64,000 nt of DNA from the NCBI RefSeq assembly GCF_963662255.1, contig NC_085050.1, positions 17,607,662 to 17,671,661 of the forward strand, given 5' to 3'. Shown here piece by piece: positions 1 through 13,156 of this stretch. Made by a program: the position numbers and the translations under genes. A model generated the notes under the pieces. That model did not search any database, was not told the origin of the DNA, and saw nothing but the letters and a program-made list of their open reading frames with translations. The number at the start of each line of letters is the position of its first letter. Positions within the stretch are counted from its first letter, which is position 1. The DNA is from Cinclus cinclus. Lineage: Eukaryota > Chordata > Aves > Passeriformes > Cinclidae.

Positions 1-1740
1 GTATCTCTATGTAGCAGCTGTATCTTTTTCAGTTTGATCTGACCTGTTCTGCTGCTGCAAGAGAAGAAAACAGAAACAAAGAGCAGAGCAGCTCACCAAC
101 TCATCAGGAGATGAGGCAACTGAACCTCCCTCACTTGCAAGTACTTGAGAAACAGGCAAATTTAAGAGCCTATTACTAACGGCCCCAAGCACGAAACTAA
201 AGTGAACCAAACCAGGCAGTACCATACAGGTAGGAATTGCATCAAGGTATGCCAAAAGTCAGCAAGATTTCAGCAACATCCCACATATGGCTGCAAACAC
301 TCATGCCAGTTAATTAGCAGTGGCATTACACGAGAAAATGGACACTGAGCAGGACATTGGGGTTAACCTTACCCTATGTGATCTGTGCCACATGAGCTTT
401 TATTCCATCTGTTATCAACATACTTCAAGAGATTAATCCAATACTCGTAATTTTGAAAGAGCAGATACCACTTTGTTACTCTGTATCATACTTCACAAGT
501 CTCAAATATTCAGTGTCTGATTGACAGCTTGAAGAGGTGCCACAAGGTTAAATGACAGCCCATCAATTTTTCAAGGGTAAGAAACCCTTTATGAGACATT
601 CAGAGGTTTTTCATTCTAGCATTTTTCCATTGTTTGCCTAACCTAAACCTCAAGCATACACCAGAGTTTAAGGACATGCTGCTGTAACAGAAACTATCAG
701 TCAACAATTTAAAAAATATCTCAGAAAGGTGTACCATATGCCCATCCTGAAAACACACATCAATTATGGTAGTCATACAAGATCTCATCGGCTCTGTTTC
801 TACGGCAGAGCCACTGCCATTAGTTACACCATGCCCAGTGTTGGCACGCACTCCCGAAATCAAGCACAGTTCTCCCAGCAGTTCTAGAGGGGACTTTCGT
901 GGGCACCACTCACCACAAAGGCACCTTGTTGCTCTAAGCCTGATAAAAAGCTTTACACCACACCAAAGACAGCCCAAGAAATCAGATAGCTTTATTAGCC
1001 ACGACAATGCAATGGGAAGATGAAGCTATGACAACGCCTATGCTCAAGGAGCCTCTCTACTGGACTGTCAGCAAGGGGAGACAGACAGAAACACACAGCC
1101 AGGCACAAGCAGTGCTACTTTTCTTTATAGGAGGAGACAAGTGATTTCCTGGCATTTGTGCAAGTGCCTTGGAAAGTACCAGCAGGAATGTGTAAACATG
1201 ACCTGGTAGCTGGCAATGCCTGTGAGTGTGGGACCCCCACTGGAAGGGAAGCTAGATGGTGCCCCTTGTCCACCCAAGTGAGAGTCACTTCTGGCATGCA
1301 TACTGGGCACTGCTTCCTGCCTTGTCCTGCCTGGCACCCAGACCATATAGGACAGGAGCTGGACAAACACAACAGCAGCTTTTTATCAGCCACTGGAAAT
1401 AGGGCCAGTTAGTATCAGCAAGTCATTAATCTGCTGTTATGTTGTAGGTCAAAATGTCCTTCTGTTTAGACCTTATTGTCAAAGTCTTCTGCTTCTTCAG
1501 CATCGTGATTTAGTGTTTGGAGCGATGTAACTTCATGTCACTGTCACTTTTGCTGCATGTGTTCTGCTCTTTGCCTCTGAGACATCTTGACACATTGATA
1601 TACAAACCAGAGATGCAAAGATGGTTGTAAATATTGCACTAGAATCCATTCCTAAAACGTTGAAGAGAATAGAACACAACTAATTGCACATGTACAAGGA
1701 AGAGATTGATGTGAGAAATTCATAAAGACAAAATATTGCA
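1..1740. other. unique non-coding DNA, nothing recognised
   Basis: This is AT-rich, CpG-poor sequence with no repeat family, RNA gene or convincing exon that I can identify. Open frames here are short, overlap on both strands and show no known domain. It is probably intergenic or intronic. Confidence 0.6.
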
Positions 1741-2170
1741 TTAATAAATTAAGACCTGCAACCTGTCTAAAGTTCAGCTGTATCGACTGCTAGAACAGCT
1801 GAATGATTGCTATAATTACTGTAGATACCAGTGCCACTTTGCAATATGGCCTCTTGTGCATGCATTGTCTTTCCTATCTCTGCAGCAGCATTACTGCTTC
1901 AATGCAACTGTTGCTGAATTTAAGCCGGAGTGCCTGGAAGGCAAGTGCTGTATTTTATACCACTATGCTTCTGGTGCTTAACTGGGTCCTAAACTAAATA
2001 TGCTGAATATATACTTAATTAAATGTGCTAAAGAAATATTCTAGGTGCATTTAGAAAAGATTTGTTTGGTCAACTAAGATGTTTTGCAACTGTAATTGCA
2101 TTATTGTTATTGGCATTTCTAAATCACTCTCTGCATTTCCTTTGGAATAAATGTCTTAGTAGCTCAACAG
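1741..2170. other. possible conserved non-coding element with an AATAAA hexamer
   Basis: This stretch has no simple repeats, several TAAT/ATTA cores, E-box-like CAGCTG motifs and an AATAAA hexamer at 2146-2151 followed by T-rich sequence. That texture is common in vertebrate enhancers and in 3' untranslated regions. No coding frame leads into it, so the hexamer may be chance. The call rests on appearance only. Confidence 0.2.
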
Positions 2171-5100
2171 TATAATGTACTGCTATGCTACAAAACTGGT
2201 GGAACACATTATATATTCATGTACACTTGGCTTTAACCACTTACAGTATAACAATGAAGTAAGGATTATTATGCAGTAAGTTTGCTGAACCATCATCCTT
2301 TTAAACCATAAATATACTTGGCATATACCACAACATCCACCCAGTAAGAAATTGGGTAAACAGAACTCACTCATATTTTGAAATTTAATGGACAGTTAAA
2401 ACTGAATTAACTGGGCAAATAATAGCATTTCAAAAATATAAAGTATAGTTCACAAACTATAGTATAACACAGCCTATTTTTCTTGCAATACAGACAAGAG
2501 AGAGTTAGTATCCTGCATGTTTCTGATACCTATACATTGATTCAAAACCAGGTTTTGATAGTGGTCTAAAATAGCTAAAATTATAAAAAGACATAAAGTC
2601 CTTTTATATTAATTTTTCTGAAACATCATCAAAACTGCAGCAGAGCAAGGGAAATCCAAATCCCTTTTATCCGCTTCTAAATGTAACATATGTTATATCT
2701 GTGATAATGTCTTTTGTTAAACTGCATCCAGGACGTGTACTTTCTCAAAAACCACCATCAAAAACAAAACCAAAGAACACAGGACATTAGAACAGAAAAG
2801 GGATGGCCTTTAGAACAAACTGACTATACTGAATGTGCATGGGCGGGGGGAGGAAGCATAATTAAATTTGGCACTTTAGCAGCTTTGTAATGTACAGGGA
2901 TTTTTCACTGTCTCTGTGTATTGCAGTTTTGGTAACAGGCAAATCCCAGGCATATGCTTGCATAACACAAAACATATTTGGTTTTAGCATTAATAATTTC
3001 TTTAATTACTTTTTAATCACTTGTGTCATATTTTAAATTTTTCCTTACATCATTCACGTTTTATACTTTTTAATCTCTTGAGAACCTTCTCCTCAATAAT
3101 TTGGGGTATTTCACATAGCATAAAATACTAATAGCTACAATATAAATTAACTTACGAGATTCAAGTTCAGAAGGCATGGGAAGCAATCCTGATGGATGTG
3201 TTACCTCTCTTGACAACAAATCTGATTTTGTATGGAGTCTGAGGGTGGGGGACAGGCTATGCCCCAGCCTAGCTAAGCTTCTAAGCACACACTTAACTTT
3301 AAGCATATGATTACTTTAAACTACTTCAATAGGATTATTCACATACTTAAATTAAATGCTCTTCTAGATTTCAGATCTTATGCATATCACACAGTCTGTC
3401 TCTGCAGGGGCTCCCAAAATACAGAGGGTATGTGGGAGAGGAGGATGAAGCACCTGAAGATATTTTCAGGACCTCATACAGCACCCAGGTGAGAAAAGGC
3501 AAAGATATCTTTTAACATCAGTTGGAAGCTGCAGCTGCTTTCCATTGCCACGATGGGTGCCTCCAGGGTGTTTTTCTTAAAGCCTATTAAAAATGTATTC
3601 ATAGAAAGTCATCCTTTTGTAGAAATAGAGTTATTGATCAGAAATTTCTCTTTTCAACTCACATTTTATCCAGACAAAACCCATTCTTCTTATGAAGCTA
3701 CTCACTTCATTGTTTGGTACTGGATGCTTTTCAATAATTTTGGGATGGGGAGGTGGTGCTTTGCCAAGAAAAGACAAAGAAAAAAGCTCATCTGCTCTTA
3801 AGAGGAAAACCTTGACTGTGTTCTGATTTTCAGGATTTAGGAGTATTAAAAAAAAAACAATAAAAAACTAAACAAAACAATAAGAACCAAAAAAACCCAC
3901 CACTTTTTTTTCCTTTTGTTTAAGACAGAATAGCAACTCTACACTATTTCATGGCCAGCTTTTTATTCCTGATTGTCCACAGCAGCTCTGTTATGCACTT
4001 GTGCAGACTTTGGCAGACTAAAGGCTGGATGGAGTCGGGAAAGGGAGCTGCTCTTTAAACAGATAACACAACTGCACATAGGCTGTTTGGGGATTTACAT
4101 GGCAGCTCCTGTAAGTATATTAATGGGAATTCAAGGTGTAAAGAGATACCAGAAATCCAAAGCAGGGTAAAAAATCTTGGATGTTTCTTCAGCATCAGGA
4201 TCAACACAGAACAGCATGTACATGGTAGGTTTCACAGGTAGAATGAAATATAAAACCCTTTTACCTTAATATGCCTAATTTCTCCCAGTGAGAACCATGT
4301 TGAAGATGGTTCTAAAAAACAAAGACATGTAGCCATTGCTCCTCAGGATCATTTCAAATCATGCCTTAATTGTCTGTGTCAACATTTTGAAGTAGAGAGT
4401 ATGAAGACATTTGTTAATTTTGTACTAATGAAGATCCCAGAAACCTGCAAAGATCTGTAAGCTCCTTCAGCCTTTACAGAATGTGCCGAAAGACCATGCT
4501 GTATTCCCAACACTGAGACAGAATCATAGTTTTGCTGCAGTCTTGGTACTTTCACTATGTGTCACTGTGCATCAGCCTTAGCTGAAGAACCGAGAGCAAG
4601 GCTAACGGCAGAGAGAAAAGTAGATCAGTGGGTTTTTTTTCTGAAACATCACATCTCTTTTCCATATAATAGGAAAAGGTTATGCTCCTTTTTCTAGTAA
4701 TTATAAAAAAAAAGAATGTTAATACTACAGAGGTTCAGCATAAATCAATTTCAAACTGCTAAATTTATTAGGCAGTGCTTGTAATGAATTGTATGAAATG
4801 GGTAACAAATCCAAGGCTAAGATTTTTTGCTGGTACTTTTTAATTGTATCAAAAACAATAGATAACATTTCTGTTTCTGTTAAGAGCAGCTAATTTTTTT
4901 GCACCTTACAACCCTTGGAAATACATTTCCTTCTCTGCAGTGAATACTAAACAAAACTGTTTTATACAACTAGACTTGTGTTTAAAATTAATAAAAATTA
5001 CTTATTATGGCATAAAAATCTAAAATGTATTTAGAATTTTTAAATGTGCAGGGGAGCTATTTTAAAGGCTATCCTAGATTAAAAGTTGTTACTACTCCTG

Positions 5101-5510
5101 TTCTTGGAATTCTTATTACTATTAATATTAGGAGCATCATAATAATAATATACAAAGAAGGGATAAAAAAAAAACCAACAACAAACCAACAAACCCAGAA
5201 ATCCTTGAAGTTGCCTTGTTTAGGGTCTGAACCAAAGCTTGCTAAGGAGGTCTCAATAAATATTTCAGATACACTATTAGGAATGAATCAAAATATCATG
5301 GTGATTTATTTTCAATTCTGTAACAGTATTTTAAAGAGTACTGATATATTTCTATTATACAAATATATATATATATATAAGTAAATCTATGCATTCCTAG
5401 TTTAGCGTTAAACCTTGAATGCAGCAGTTCACAGAAAATCTCTTTAATTAACAGACAGTCCAGCATGCTAGCTAGGCTTTCCCTTCTGAATCAGATGGGA
5501 AAGCAGTCCA
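2171..5510. other. AT-rich unique DNA with A-rich and TA tracts
   Basis: No gene is recognised. The stretch holds an A-rich tract at about 3848-3912, an A/C-rich tract at about 5164-5195 and a short alternating TA run at about 5363-5379. The 119-residue open frame at 5025-5384 runs across these low-complexity tracts and ends in the TA run, so it is not evidence for a gene. Confidence 0.6.
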
Positions 5511-5605
5511 AGGAAGGAAGGAAGGAAGGAAGGAAGGAAGGAAGGAAGGAAGGAAGGAAGGAAGGAAGGAAGGAAGGAAGGAAGGAAGGAAGGAAGGAAG
5601 GAAGG
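5511..5605. repeat. (AAGG)n tetranucleotide microsatellite
   Basis: An essentially perfect AAGG/GGAA array of about 95 bp, roughly 23 to 24 units, followed by an imperfect purine-rich tail (GAGAGGAGGGAG) to about 5620. One strand is all purine and the other all pyrimidine, which favours slippage and triplex (H-DNA) structure. The near-perfect copy number suggests recent expansion and likely length variation between individuals. Confidence 0.97.
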
Positions 5606-8600
5606 AGAGAGGAGGGAGAAAATTTTTCTATCTGATGTAATGTTTTACTGCAATACTTTCATTCATATGTGGATATTTTAAAATATAGAGGATATTTCTG
5701 TTAAAATGCAAAGGTCTAGGTATTTTTATCTTGATGCACAGGAGTTGTGCAGAAATCTCAGGAACTCTAATGAGAGATACCGAACCAGTTTGTTACAGGG
5801 ATGTGTCCAAAACCCTGAAGTGCTGTAGCTTGTGTCCCAATACTGGCAGTTATCTGTTGGGCAGACTGACAGGAAGAAAATAGGCAATATGAAGAGGTCT
5901 TCCTTCTCTGTCTGATCAAAGAAGAAAGGTAAATAATCATGGTGATTGAAGGGGAGGTATCACACACCATGTGGTCACAGAGAATGAACTCTGCAGAGAG
6001 TGACAAGCTCCTCTTTTTGACAATGAACTAGGCAGGCAAGTGAGGGGACACCTGGTCATTTAAAATGCAGCAGGATTGGAATGTCAGGCCCATTCACCAA
6101 ATTGCTGCTGCAGTTCAGAGCCAGAAGTAAAATGTGTTTCCCTTATGCATTTCAGCTGTTGTGCTGTATCAGAAGGCACTCTGGGCTGGAATGTGAAAAC
6201 AAAGCATTGCACTGGATTGTTTTCCCACTAGCTTTCACACTGCAAAAATCCATCTGACAAATACTGCCATTAGTGCATTACCTTCAAATTAGGACTAATA
6301 AAGTCCTGTCCCAACTTGATATAAAACAACACATACTTTTTTGTAATTGCATAAAGCACAGTGCTAGTTCCAGCAATTGCATGGGCAGATGACAGACTTG
6401 TGGGTATGGTAAATACATCCAACCTGTAAAACCCAGCTTGTAGTGTTAATGAAGAAAAGCTTGCAGTTTTTCTTTGTCTGCCCCAACTCTCATCAGCAGT
6501 ATACACCACCCCTACAAGTCACTTCCTGCCTTGTTATTCAGTATTTCTCTCAACTCCTCGGAAAGCTGATTATATGAACAGTGCCTGACAGAGGCCACCA
6601 GCACCTCACACAACCTTCTCATTACTCCTTATCCTCCCAATCAGAACCACAGCATGACATTTTGGTGCCTTTGGCATCTTCCACCCAACGCTTCATCTGT
6701 CTGGGCTGCTCCCATCTCCTGCAGCACCTCTCACCTGGCCCTGTGGCATCATCCTTTGTACTCCTGGGGTCCCACTCAACCTACACTTCATATGGCTCTG
6801 CCACTTCTCACCAACAGCTGGTCTCACTTAAGATCTGAAAGTCCCAGTTAAGTCTCTTTCCATACGCAGACATTGCTCACTCACTTTTTGTAGAGAAAAC
6901 TTCTTCACTATTCAGCTGCATGTTCTACAAGTGAATATCCAAATGCAATGGCATTCATCAGAGGGAGTTACGGGAAACATTTACACTAATTATTCTTCTC
7001 TCTAAATTAGTTACTAGTCTTAGATTACAGTTAAACTACCAGAAGGATTTCTAAAACAATAGATTTTTTTTGCTACTTAGTGGTTTTTATCAGACAGATA
7101 ATGGGAGACAAGAAATAAATAAACTCAGGGAGGTACAATTACATCATCTTACTCTTTCAGCATGATAAAGAAAATGGTATTCACTTCCCTCCCCAGAGTG
7201 CTATGAGGCTTATTCCATTAAGGTTTGTCAAGTGCTTGGTTGGAAGGCCTTGTAAGTGCATGGTGTTATTAGTAAATATTAAATAGAAAACCAGATTCTA
7301 ATTATCAGGATAAACAGGCTGAGTTCTGCTTGGCTAAATACACTTGGGAGAGGAACCCAAGACCACCAGCACGCTGTAGTACTGTGCATCCTTATCAGAT
7401 CCAACTCCTTTTAGCCTCCAAAGCATCAGGCTGCTCAGGTGCAAACCCACCAGAACTAAAATTCATCATCCCTATCTCCTCCCCAACACTGAATAAAAAT
7501 TTTACTCCCACTTTAGCATGTATTATGTATAGTAGACTCATGTAATTTATTTTTCAGGCATCCCCACACCTGCTCATCATCCTGTACAGCTGAGACAGAA
7601 ACACAGCACACAGGTAAAGCACACAAGACTCTGATCCTTCAAGTAGTGGAGATGTCTGCCATTCTGAGTACAAGGTTCACAGTCTCACTTGTCAGTGGGC
7701 TTGTGACTGCCTTGCCCCTTACATCCCAGCACCAGAAGGAAATTCTTGTTTCATGGTCTTTCTGCCTTTTGTCATAACAGAGAGATAAAAAAATATTACC
7801 TTGTACACACTTCACCACAGATAAAAGAGACGTATACAAAGAGACATATGTGTTACACTGCATTAATGGAACATAATTAGAGATAAAACTGCCTTAATAT
7901 CATGTGTGGGTAAAGGTCTAAAATATTTTTTGGATTGATCACTCATGATTAAAACTAATGTCATCTGGTAGCTTTGGTGGTGGGGCTTTTTTTTACCTTT
8001 GCTGTCAAGTCAAGCCTGTGCTGGGCACAGCCATCAGGGGCTTTACATCTTCTTGAGCATGCTAACCAGTCTGATGGCATCTCTTGCATAAAAGGCAAAG
8101 ACTGAGAGGCATTCAAAGGAGACACTATTGCTGCAGTAAAGAAGCTTCTTTCACATCAGGGGAAAAAGGTGTGGATGGATAAAACTCTGGAAAATAACAG
8201 TTCTGGTGGGTAGAATAGGAATCCTAGTAAATATAGAAGGCCCTTCACAAACAGGGTTATCCAGTTTTTGGGGAGCAATAATTTTGCCAGCTTTAAATTA
8301 CTTTTAAAGGGAGCCAGGCAACCTGTGCCTAGAGAACTTCTCCCAAAGACTGCACACAATACAGAGCCCCCAGATTTCAAGTGAGGTGTATTACCTAGTT
8401 CCTAGCCATGTATTTTGTTTGAAAGGAACACTGCCTTCACTGTGCTCAGCATTAACAACTTGACCACTGCAAAGGTAAAGTTTTTCCTACCAGCAGTAAG
8501 ATCAGAGATATTTTGAAAATGTAAATTCTGAATTACATTGTCCTCTCCTTAGTGGGGACTACTTACTGAAGAACAGTATTTGCAAGACTGATGGTTTGAG

Positions 8601-9119
8601 TTTTCACACAAAAACCACCTACTAGAAACAGGACTTGAAACACCAGCAAAACAACTGGAAGCACAAACATTAAGTGTGATGGTTTGCAACCTTTCTGCGT
8701 CTCTTCCCAAAATCCATTACAACGGGCTGAATACAAACAAACAAAAAACCACTCTGTGAAGACATAACATCAGACGTCATCAATAATCTGCACCGAGTGA
8801 TTCTCAGTGGAAGACTTTCAGCCACACCCCTTCCCAAATGAGATGGGGGGAGACTGGGAAGCCTGTTTCAGGGAAACCCCGGTAGCCAAACTGCATGGAG
8901 AGCTTGGTTTTAGGAGAGAAATTGCCCATGGATGCCCATTTATTATGCTCTCTATTCATACAGTAGTTATAGATTCACTACAGCCCTTGCAAGCAAACCC
9001 TTCTCTGCAGCTACAACGTGGTTAGGCACAAGCTGAGGCATCCTGAAATGGTGGCACCATCTCCTGCTTTTCAGAAACCACCTTCCAACACTAAGCAGCC
9101 TGAATCGGGAGTATGGACT
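5606..9119. other. unique non-coding DNA, nothing recognised
   Basis: Apart from the purine-rich flank of the microsatellite, this is ordinary unique sequence with short homopolymer runs. No exon, RNA gene or repeat family was identified on either strand. Confidence 0.6.
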
Positions 9120-9640
9120 GAATTGGAACCACACAATTTTTAATGCGTCTACTTATTGAATTTTTAATCTGCAGATTATTGACTGTATGGACTGTAATGG
9201 CTTTGAACAACAGGGTGAGTGTGTATGCCAGACATCTGAAGTAATTCTATGTGAAAAGAGATGGCAAATTGCTGGAGCCTTTAATTACACAATTATTTAA
9301 TAGTATTAAGGGTGGGCCTGAAAAAACAGAATACTCTCCCCCTGCACATTTATCTACATCTCAATAAAATGAAATGTGATTTGTGTGAGGGGAAGGGAGC
9401 AGTGGCTCTGAATATATACACTGTCATCCACCATCTCTGAACGGGTTGCTATGAAAAGATGGACCATAAAGAAGTGATGGTTTCAGTCTGTGGGATTTTA
9501 ACACTTTTTGTTTCTGTCATCCTATAAGCCCTCAACATCAAGAAGCCATTAAATGAAAAGTAATTAGTTTTCTAAAAGAATGATGCTGTCACTGATCCCC
9601 GCATCTGTCTGCTTACTGCGTGCTTTACAGACATAGGGCC
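9120..9640. other. possible conserved non-coding element (homeodomain-type motifs)
   Basis: The stretch is repeat-free and rich in TAAT/ATTA cores, most densely at about 9279-9310 (TTTAATTACACAATTATTTA), with further TAATTAG-type sites near 9560. The texture resembles vertebrate developmental enhancers. There is no direct evidence of conservation here. Confidence 0.22.
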
Positions 9641-12600
9641 TGCTATGCCACGGAAATGGGGACTCCTAGGCTTTTCTGGGCAGGCTCTTGACAGCACATT
9701 CAGCACACAAATCAGTTCTCAGTGAAGCAGCAGCAGCCATGGGCTGGCCTCTTCACCATTGCCAGCCCGTGTCATGCCAGGCACTCCTTCCCTCCCTGGC
9801 AGCAGGGTACCGCTCTTCTTTTCTTTCCTCATGATTTTATTTGGAAACAAAAAGAAACAACATCCTTTCACTGAACATCAGTAAGGCATAATTATTATAG
9901 CTATGTTTTACCTACCACAGTGAATGTTATTACTATGTGAGGATCACAAGCATCAAGCCTCCAGGAATGTCACATGAGAATGTCATAAGTAAGCCTATGT
10001 CTAAAATAAACACGCAGAAAAGCCCTTCTCAAAATCACTGTCTACCTACATGCAGATGCATGTTACTAAGGGCTGTTCTTTTCAAGATTAGAGAAAAAAC
10101 TGGTAGAAGAAGAAGTCTGTTATTTCAGGGGCAAAAACAGCAACTGTGCAGAGCTAATATTTTAGCATGACTTCCCTCAGACCAGTGCTGTTGGAAGAAG
10201 CCCTGAACACCGGCAGGCTACAGCTCAGCTGAAACACACTGCAGCTGCTCAGGACGTGCTGCCATCAGAAACAGGTCTGAGGCCTGGCTCTTCTCTCTTT
10301 CATGCCACCGACTATGAGCCTGACTCGTATTTCTGCTGCCCTTTGCCAACAGCCACATCTCAGGCAGGGAACTCAAAGCTCCATGATAAAAAGCACCTTT
10401 GATAAAATTTAAACAAATAGTGCCCAGCAAATGGAGTGTGTGTCAGTGGTTGCTTTAGATAGATAGATTTTTACTCACTGCTGACCAGCTCATGCATTTA
10501 GGTCTAGCAGTGTTGGAAGAAGATACAGGAATATATACCTCAGGAAACAGAAATGGCACGCAGCAGGACAGGGCTTGTCAGTGCTGGGATGAGCCAGGGA
10601 AGGGAATTTTACAAATTCCTTTCAATGTCAGGTCCTTAACTTCGCAGTGTCAGTTCTGTATGCTGAAGTTTTGTTTCGTGCCCTATATATATTCCCCTTT
10701 CATAGAGAGAAGGCTGGTGACTGTGCTTACTATTCTTGGAGTGCTGTCATGAATGGGTGGAATACTAAGAGAACCACATCTGAAAATGTACACTCACAAC
10801 GTCTTATCAGTATTGGACATACATAATTTTTTCTTGCAAAGTTTTTGCTATGAAATTGGTTGTCACACAAATTCATGTGCTTCTCCTTGCTGGTTTTTTT
10901 TTTAAACCCGCTAAGTTACTATATTTTTTGATGTCCATTTTAATGTTTCTTAAAGATAAAGCCAACCGTCTATACTAAAATTTCATGCACCCTTTTCTTT
11001 GGTTGAACAGAACTGCATTCTCACTCCACAGCAGTATTTCACATACATTTCAATAACTGGATACACTCCACACAGTTGAAAATATCCACCTCTAAGCATG
11101 CAATATTTCTGTCTTAATTGAATGTAAATGCAACCTTCCCCAACACACCTTCTCTAGGTGAAAGGAAGTGCAAGGTCCTTTGATGTAAAGCACCACTGTT
11201 TAATTTGCTACTGTGGGAAGCAAGGATGAATTAGTTGAATAACTGAAACACTGGCCCTCACTTTGGTCTACCCTTGGAAAACTGAAATCTAAGAGTAAAA
11301 GGGGTTTCAGCAAAAGTTTTGGATACATTTTAATTTATTGAAATAATCATCATCATCATCATTATTTATCTATTTGACACAGTGACTTCATGAAATGGTT
11401 TACAGGAAAAGAATTTTTGGAAGTTTGAAATGTTCATGGAGAAACACAACCTGGAAACTAGCACTGATGGTCCACACCAAGCATACCGTTCTTTTAGTGA
11501 ATTCCATTTTTGAGCTGAAAATCACTACAGATTTTCAATCCACTATAAATGAGACAATGGCAGCATTAGTTTGCAGTTTTGTTTGAAAACATGATTTATT
11601 ATTGATTACATGGGGAAATGCTGAACAATGAACCAATAACTTTGATTGATAGCTTTTTAATCTCTTGGGTTGAGCAAGGTGCTCAGCCAAGCCTTTGTGT
11701 GCTCTTCGCAAGACTTGTATGGAACTGACTGTGCACAGTGCAAAGAGCTGCAGTGCTCTAGGCAAGCAAGGCAGAAGAAACCACCAAAACTACCCTATTT
11801 ATTGTGCTGAGGGTCTGAGAATGAGGATCATTGTGAGCATTGTGCATATTAAAGTCCTTTGTGGAGGCTGGCTGGGATTGCACCAGCTTTAATAAAGCAG
11901 GGCTAGGAAAAGATGTACAAGCTTCAGTCACAGAGGAGCAAAACACAGATGCCTTCCAGAAAAAATTTAAGCTAAAGGACTTGGAGTAGAGCTGGCCACC
12001 TCTAGGTCCCAGGATGAATGATGGTGATGATGATGACAATACTGATACTAATAACAACAGCATCACCACCCCCAAATACTTTATTACAGAATAGAAACTA
12101 AAACTGAAAGCCATCTAACATGCAAGTGTAAGTAATTTTCTTTAAAAGCAAAGAAGTGGAGAGATGCTTCTACATCAAGACATAGGTACTCTGATTTCAT
12201 AAAATAGGTACTTCGGACACAGCAGTCAGCAAAGCATCTGAGAGAAACCACGAGAAACCAAAGAATTAAGACAGCTGAAGCACAATGGAAAGACACAGTG
12301 CTCTATTAATAATGCTCACCTTTCAAGAAGCATGATAGGACCATGGCATTTAATACCAGTGCTTATCACAAGCATCTCAAGAGATTTCAGCTCTTTTAAT
12401 GTATGTCTTACAAAAGAAACACCATTAAAGAGTGCTGACTTCAATGTTTTCCTACTGCTAACAGCTGCCTTTCAGGCAAGATCCCATGAAGCTTTCCTCT
12501 TCCACATTTAACTGACTGTGGATTCCACATTTAATTGAATGGGATTCAACAGCAGGAGCAGAGAGTTCAAATTGTCCCTTTAGGGATTTGCTCAGGAGAA

Positions 12601-13099
12601 ATTACTCATTCATACCATGACATTTTGAGGGAATATCATAATGTCATTTTGGACACAATGTCATAACTTAGAAGAACAGAAGAATAAGATGGAAACATCA
12701 CTTACAATAAAAGAAAGGGTCTAAAAATTCATGTTTTGCCCTGTGTCCCTCCTTTCACGGGGAAGTCCCAGTCTGAAAATGGCTGCTGTGCATGTGAAGA
12801 TGCTATATGGATTTACCACTGGGTCAGCCCCATCACCCATGACAGGGTCACCTGCAGGCTGTACCCTGCTGACTCCTGTTCACCCCAGCCACTCCAAATT
12901 CCTGCACAGCAGGACAGAGAACAGCAGTGCTATGGAGACCAGCATAGTAGACGACTGGTACTGGCCAGATATAGCCCCTTCTCACAGCACAAAATTGTAA
13001 AACAGAACTGATGTGGACATGGCAGGTAAAAAGGTATGATGGTACCCCAGGGTGCAACTAGAGTGCAAAACTTTTCTTTACACAGATACACGTGAATAA
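9641..13099. other. unique non-coding DNA with minor simple repeats
   Basis: No gene is recognised. Minor repeats are a (CAT)n run at about 11347-11362, a GAT-rich run at about 12015-12036 and a diverged 23-bp tandem duplication (TTCCACATTTAAYTGA at 12500 and again at 12523). The open frames that overlap on both strands between 11395 and 12296 are mutual shadows without recognisable domains. Confidence 0.6.
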
Positions 13100-13156
13100 G
13101 TATATGTACATGTGTACATAAATACGTATATATATGTGTGTATATATATGTATAGA
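13100..13156. repeat. TA/TG-rich imperfect dinucleotide tract
   Basis: A run of TATATG, TACATG and TGTGTA motifs forms an imperfect alternating purine-pyrimidine tract. Such tracts are common neutral microsatellites and can adopt non-B DNA forms. Confidence 0.8.
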
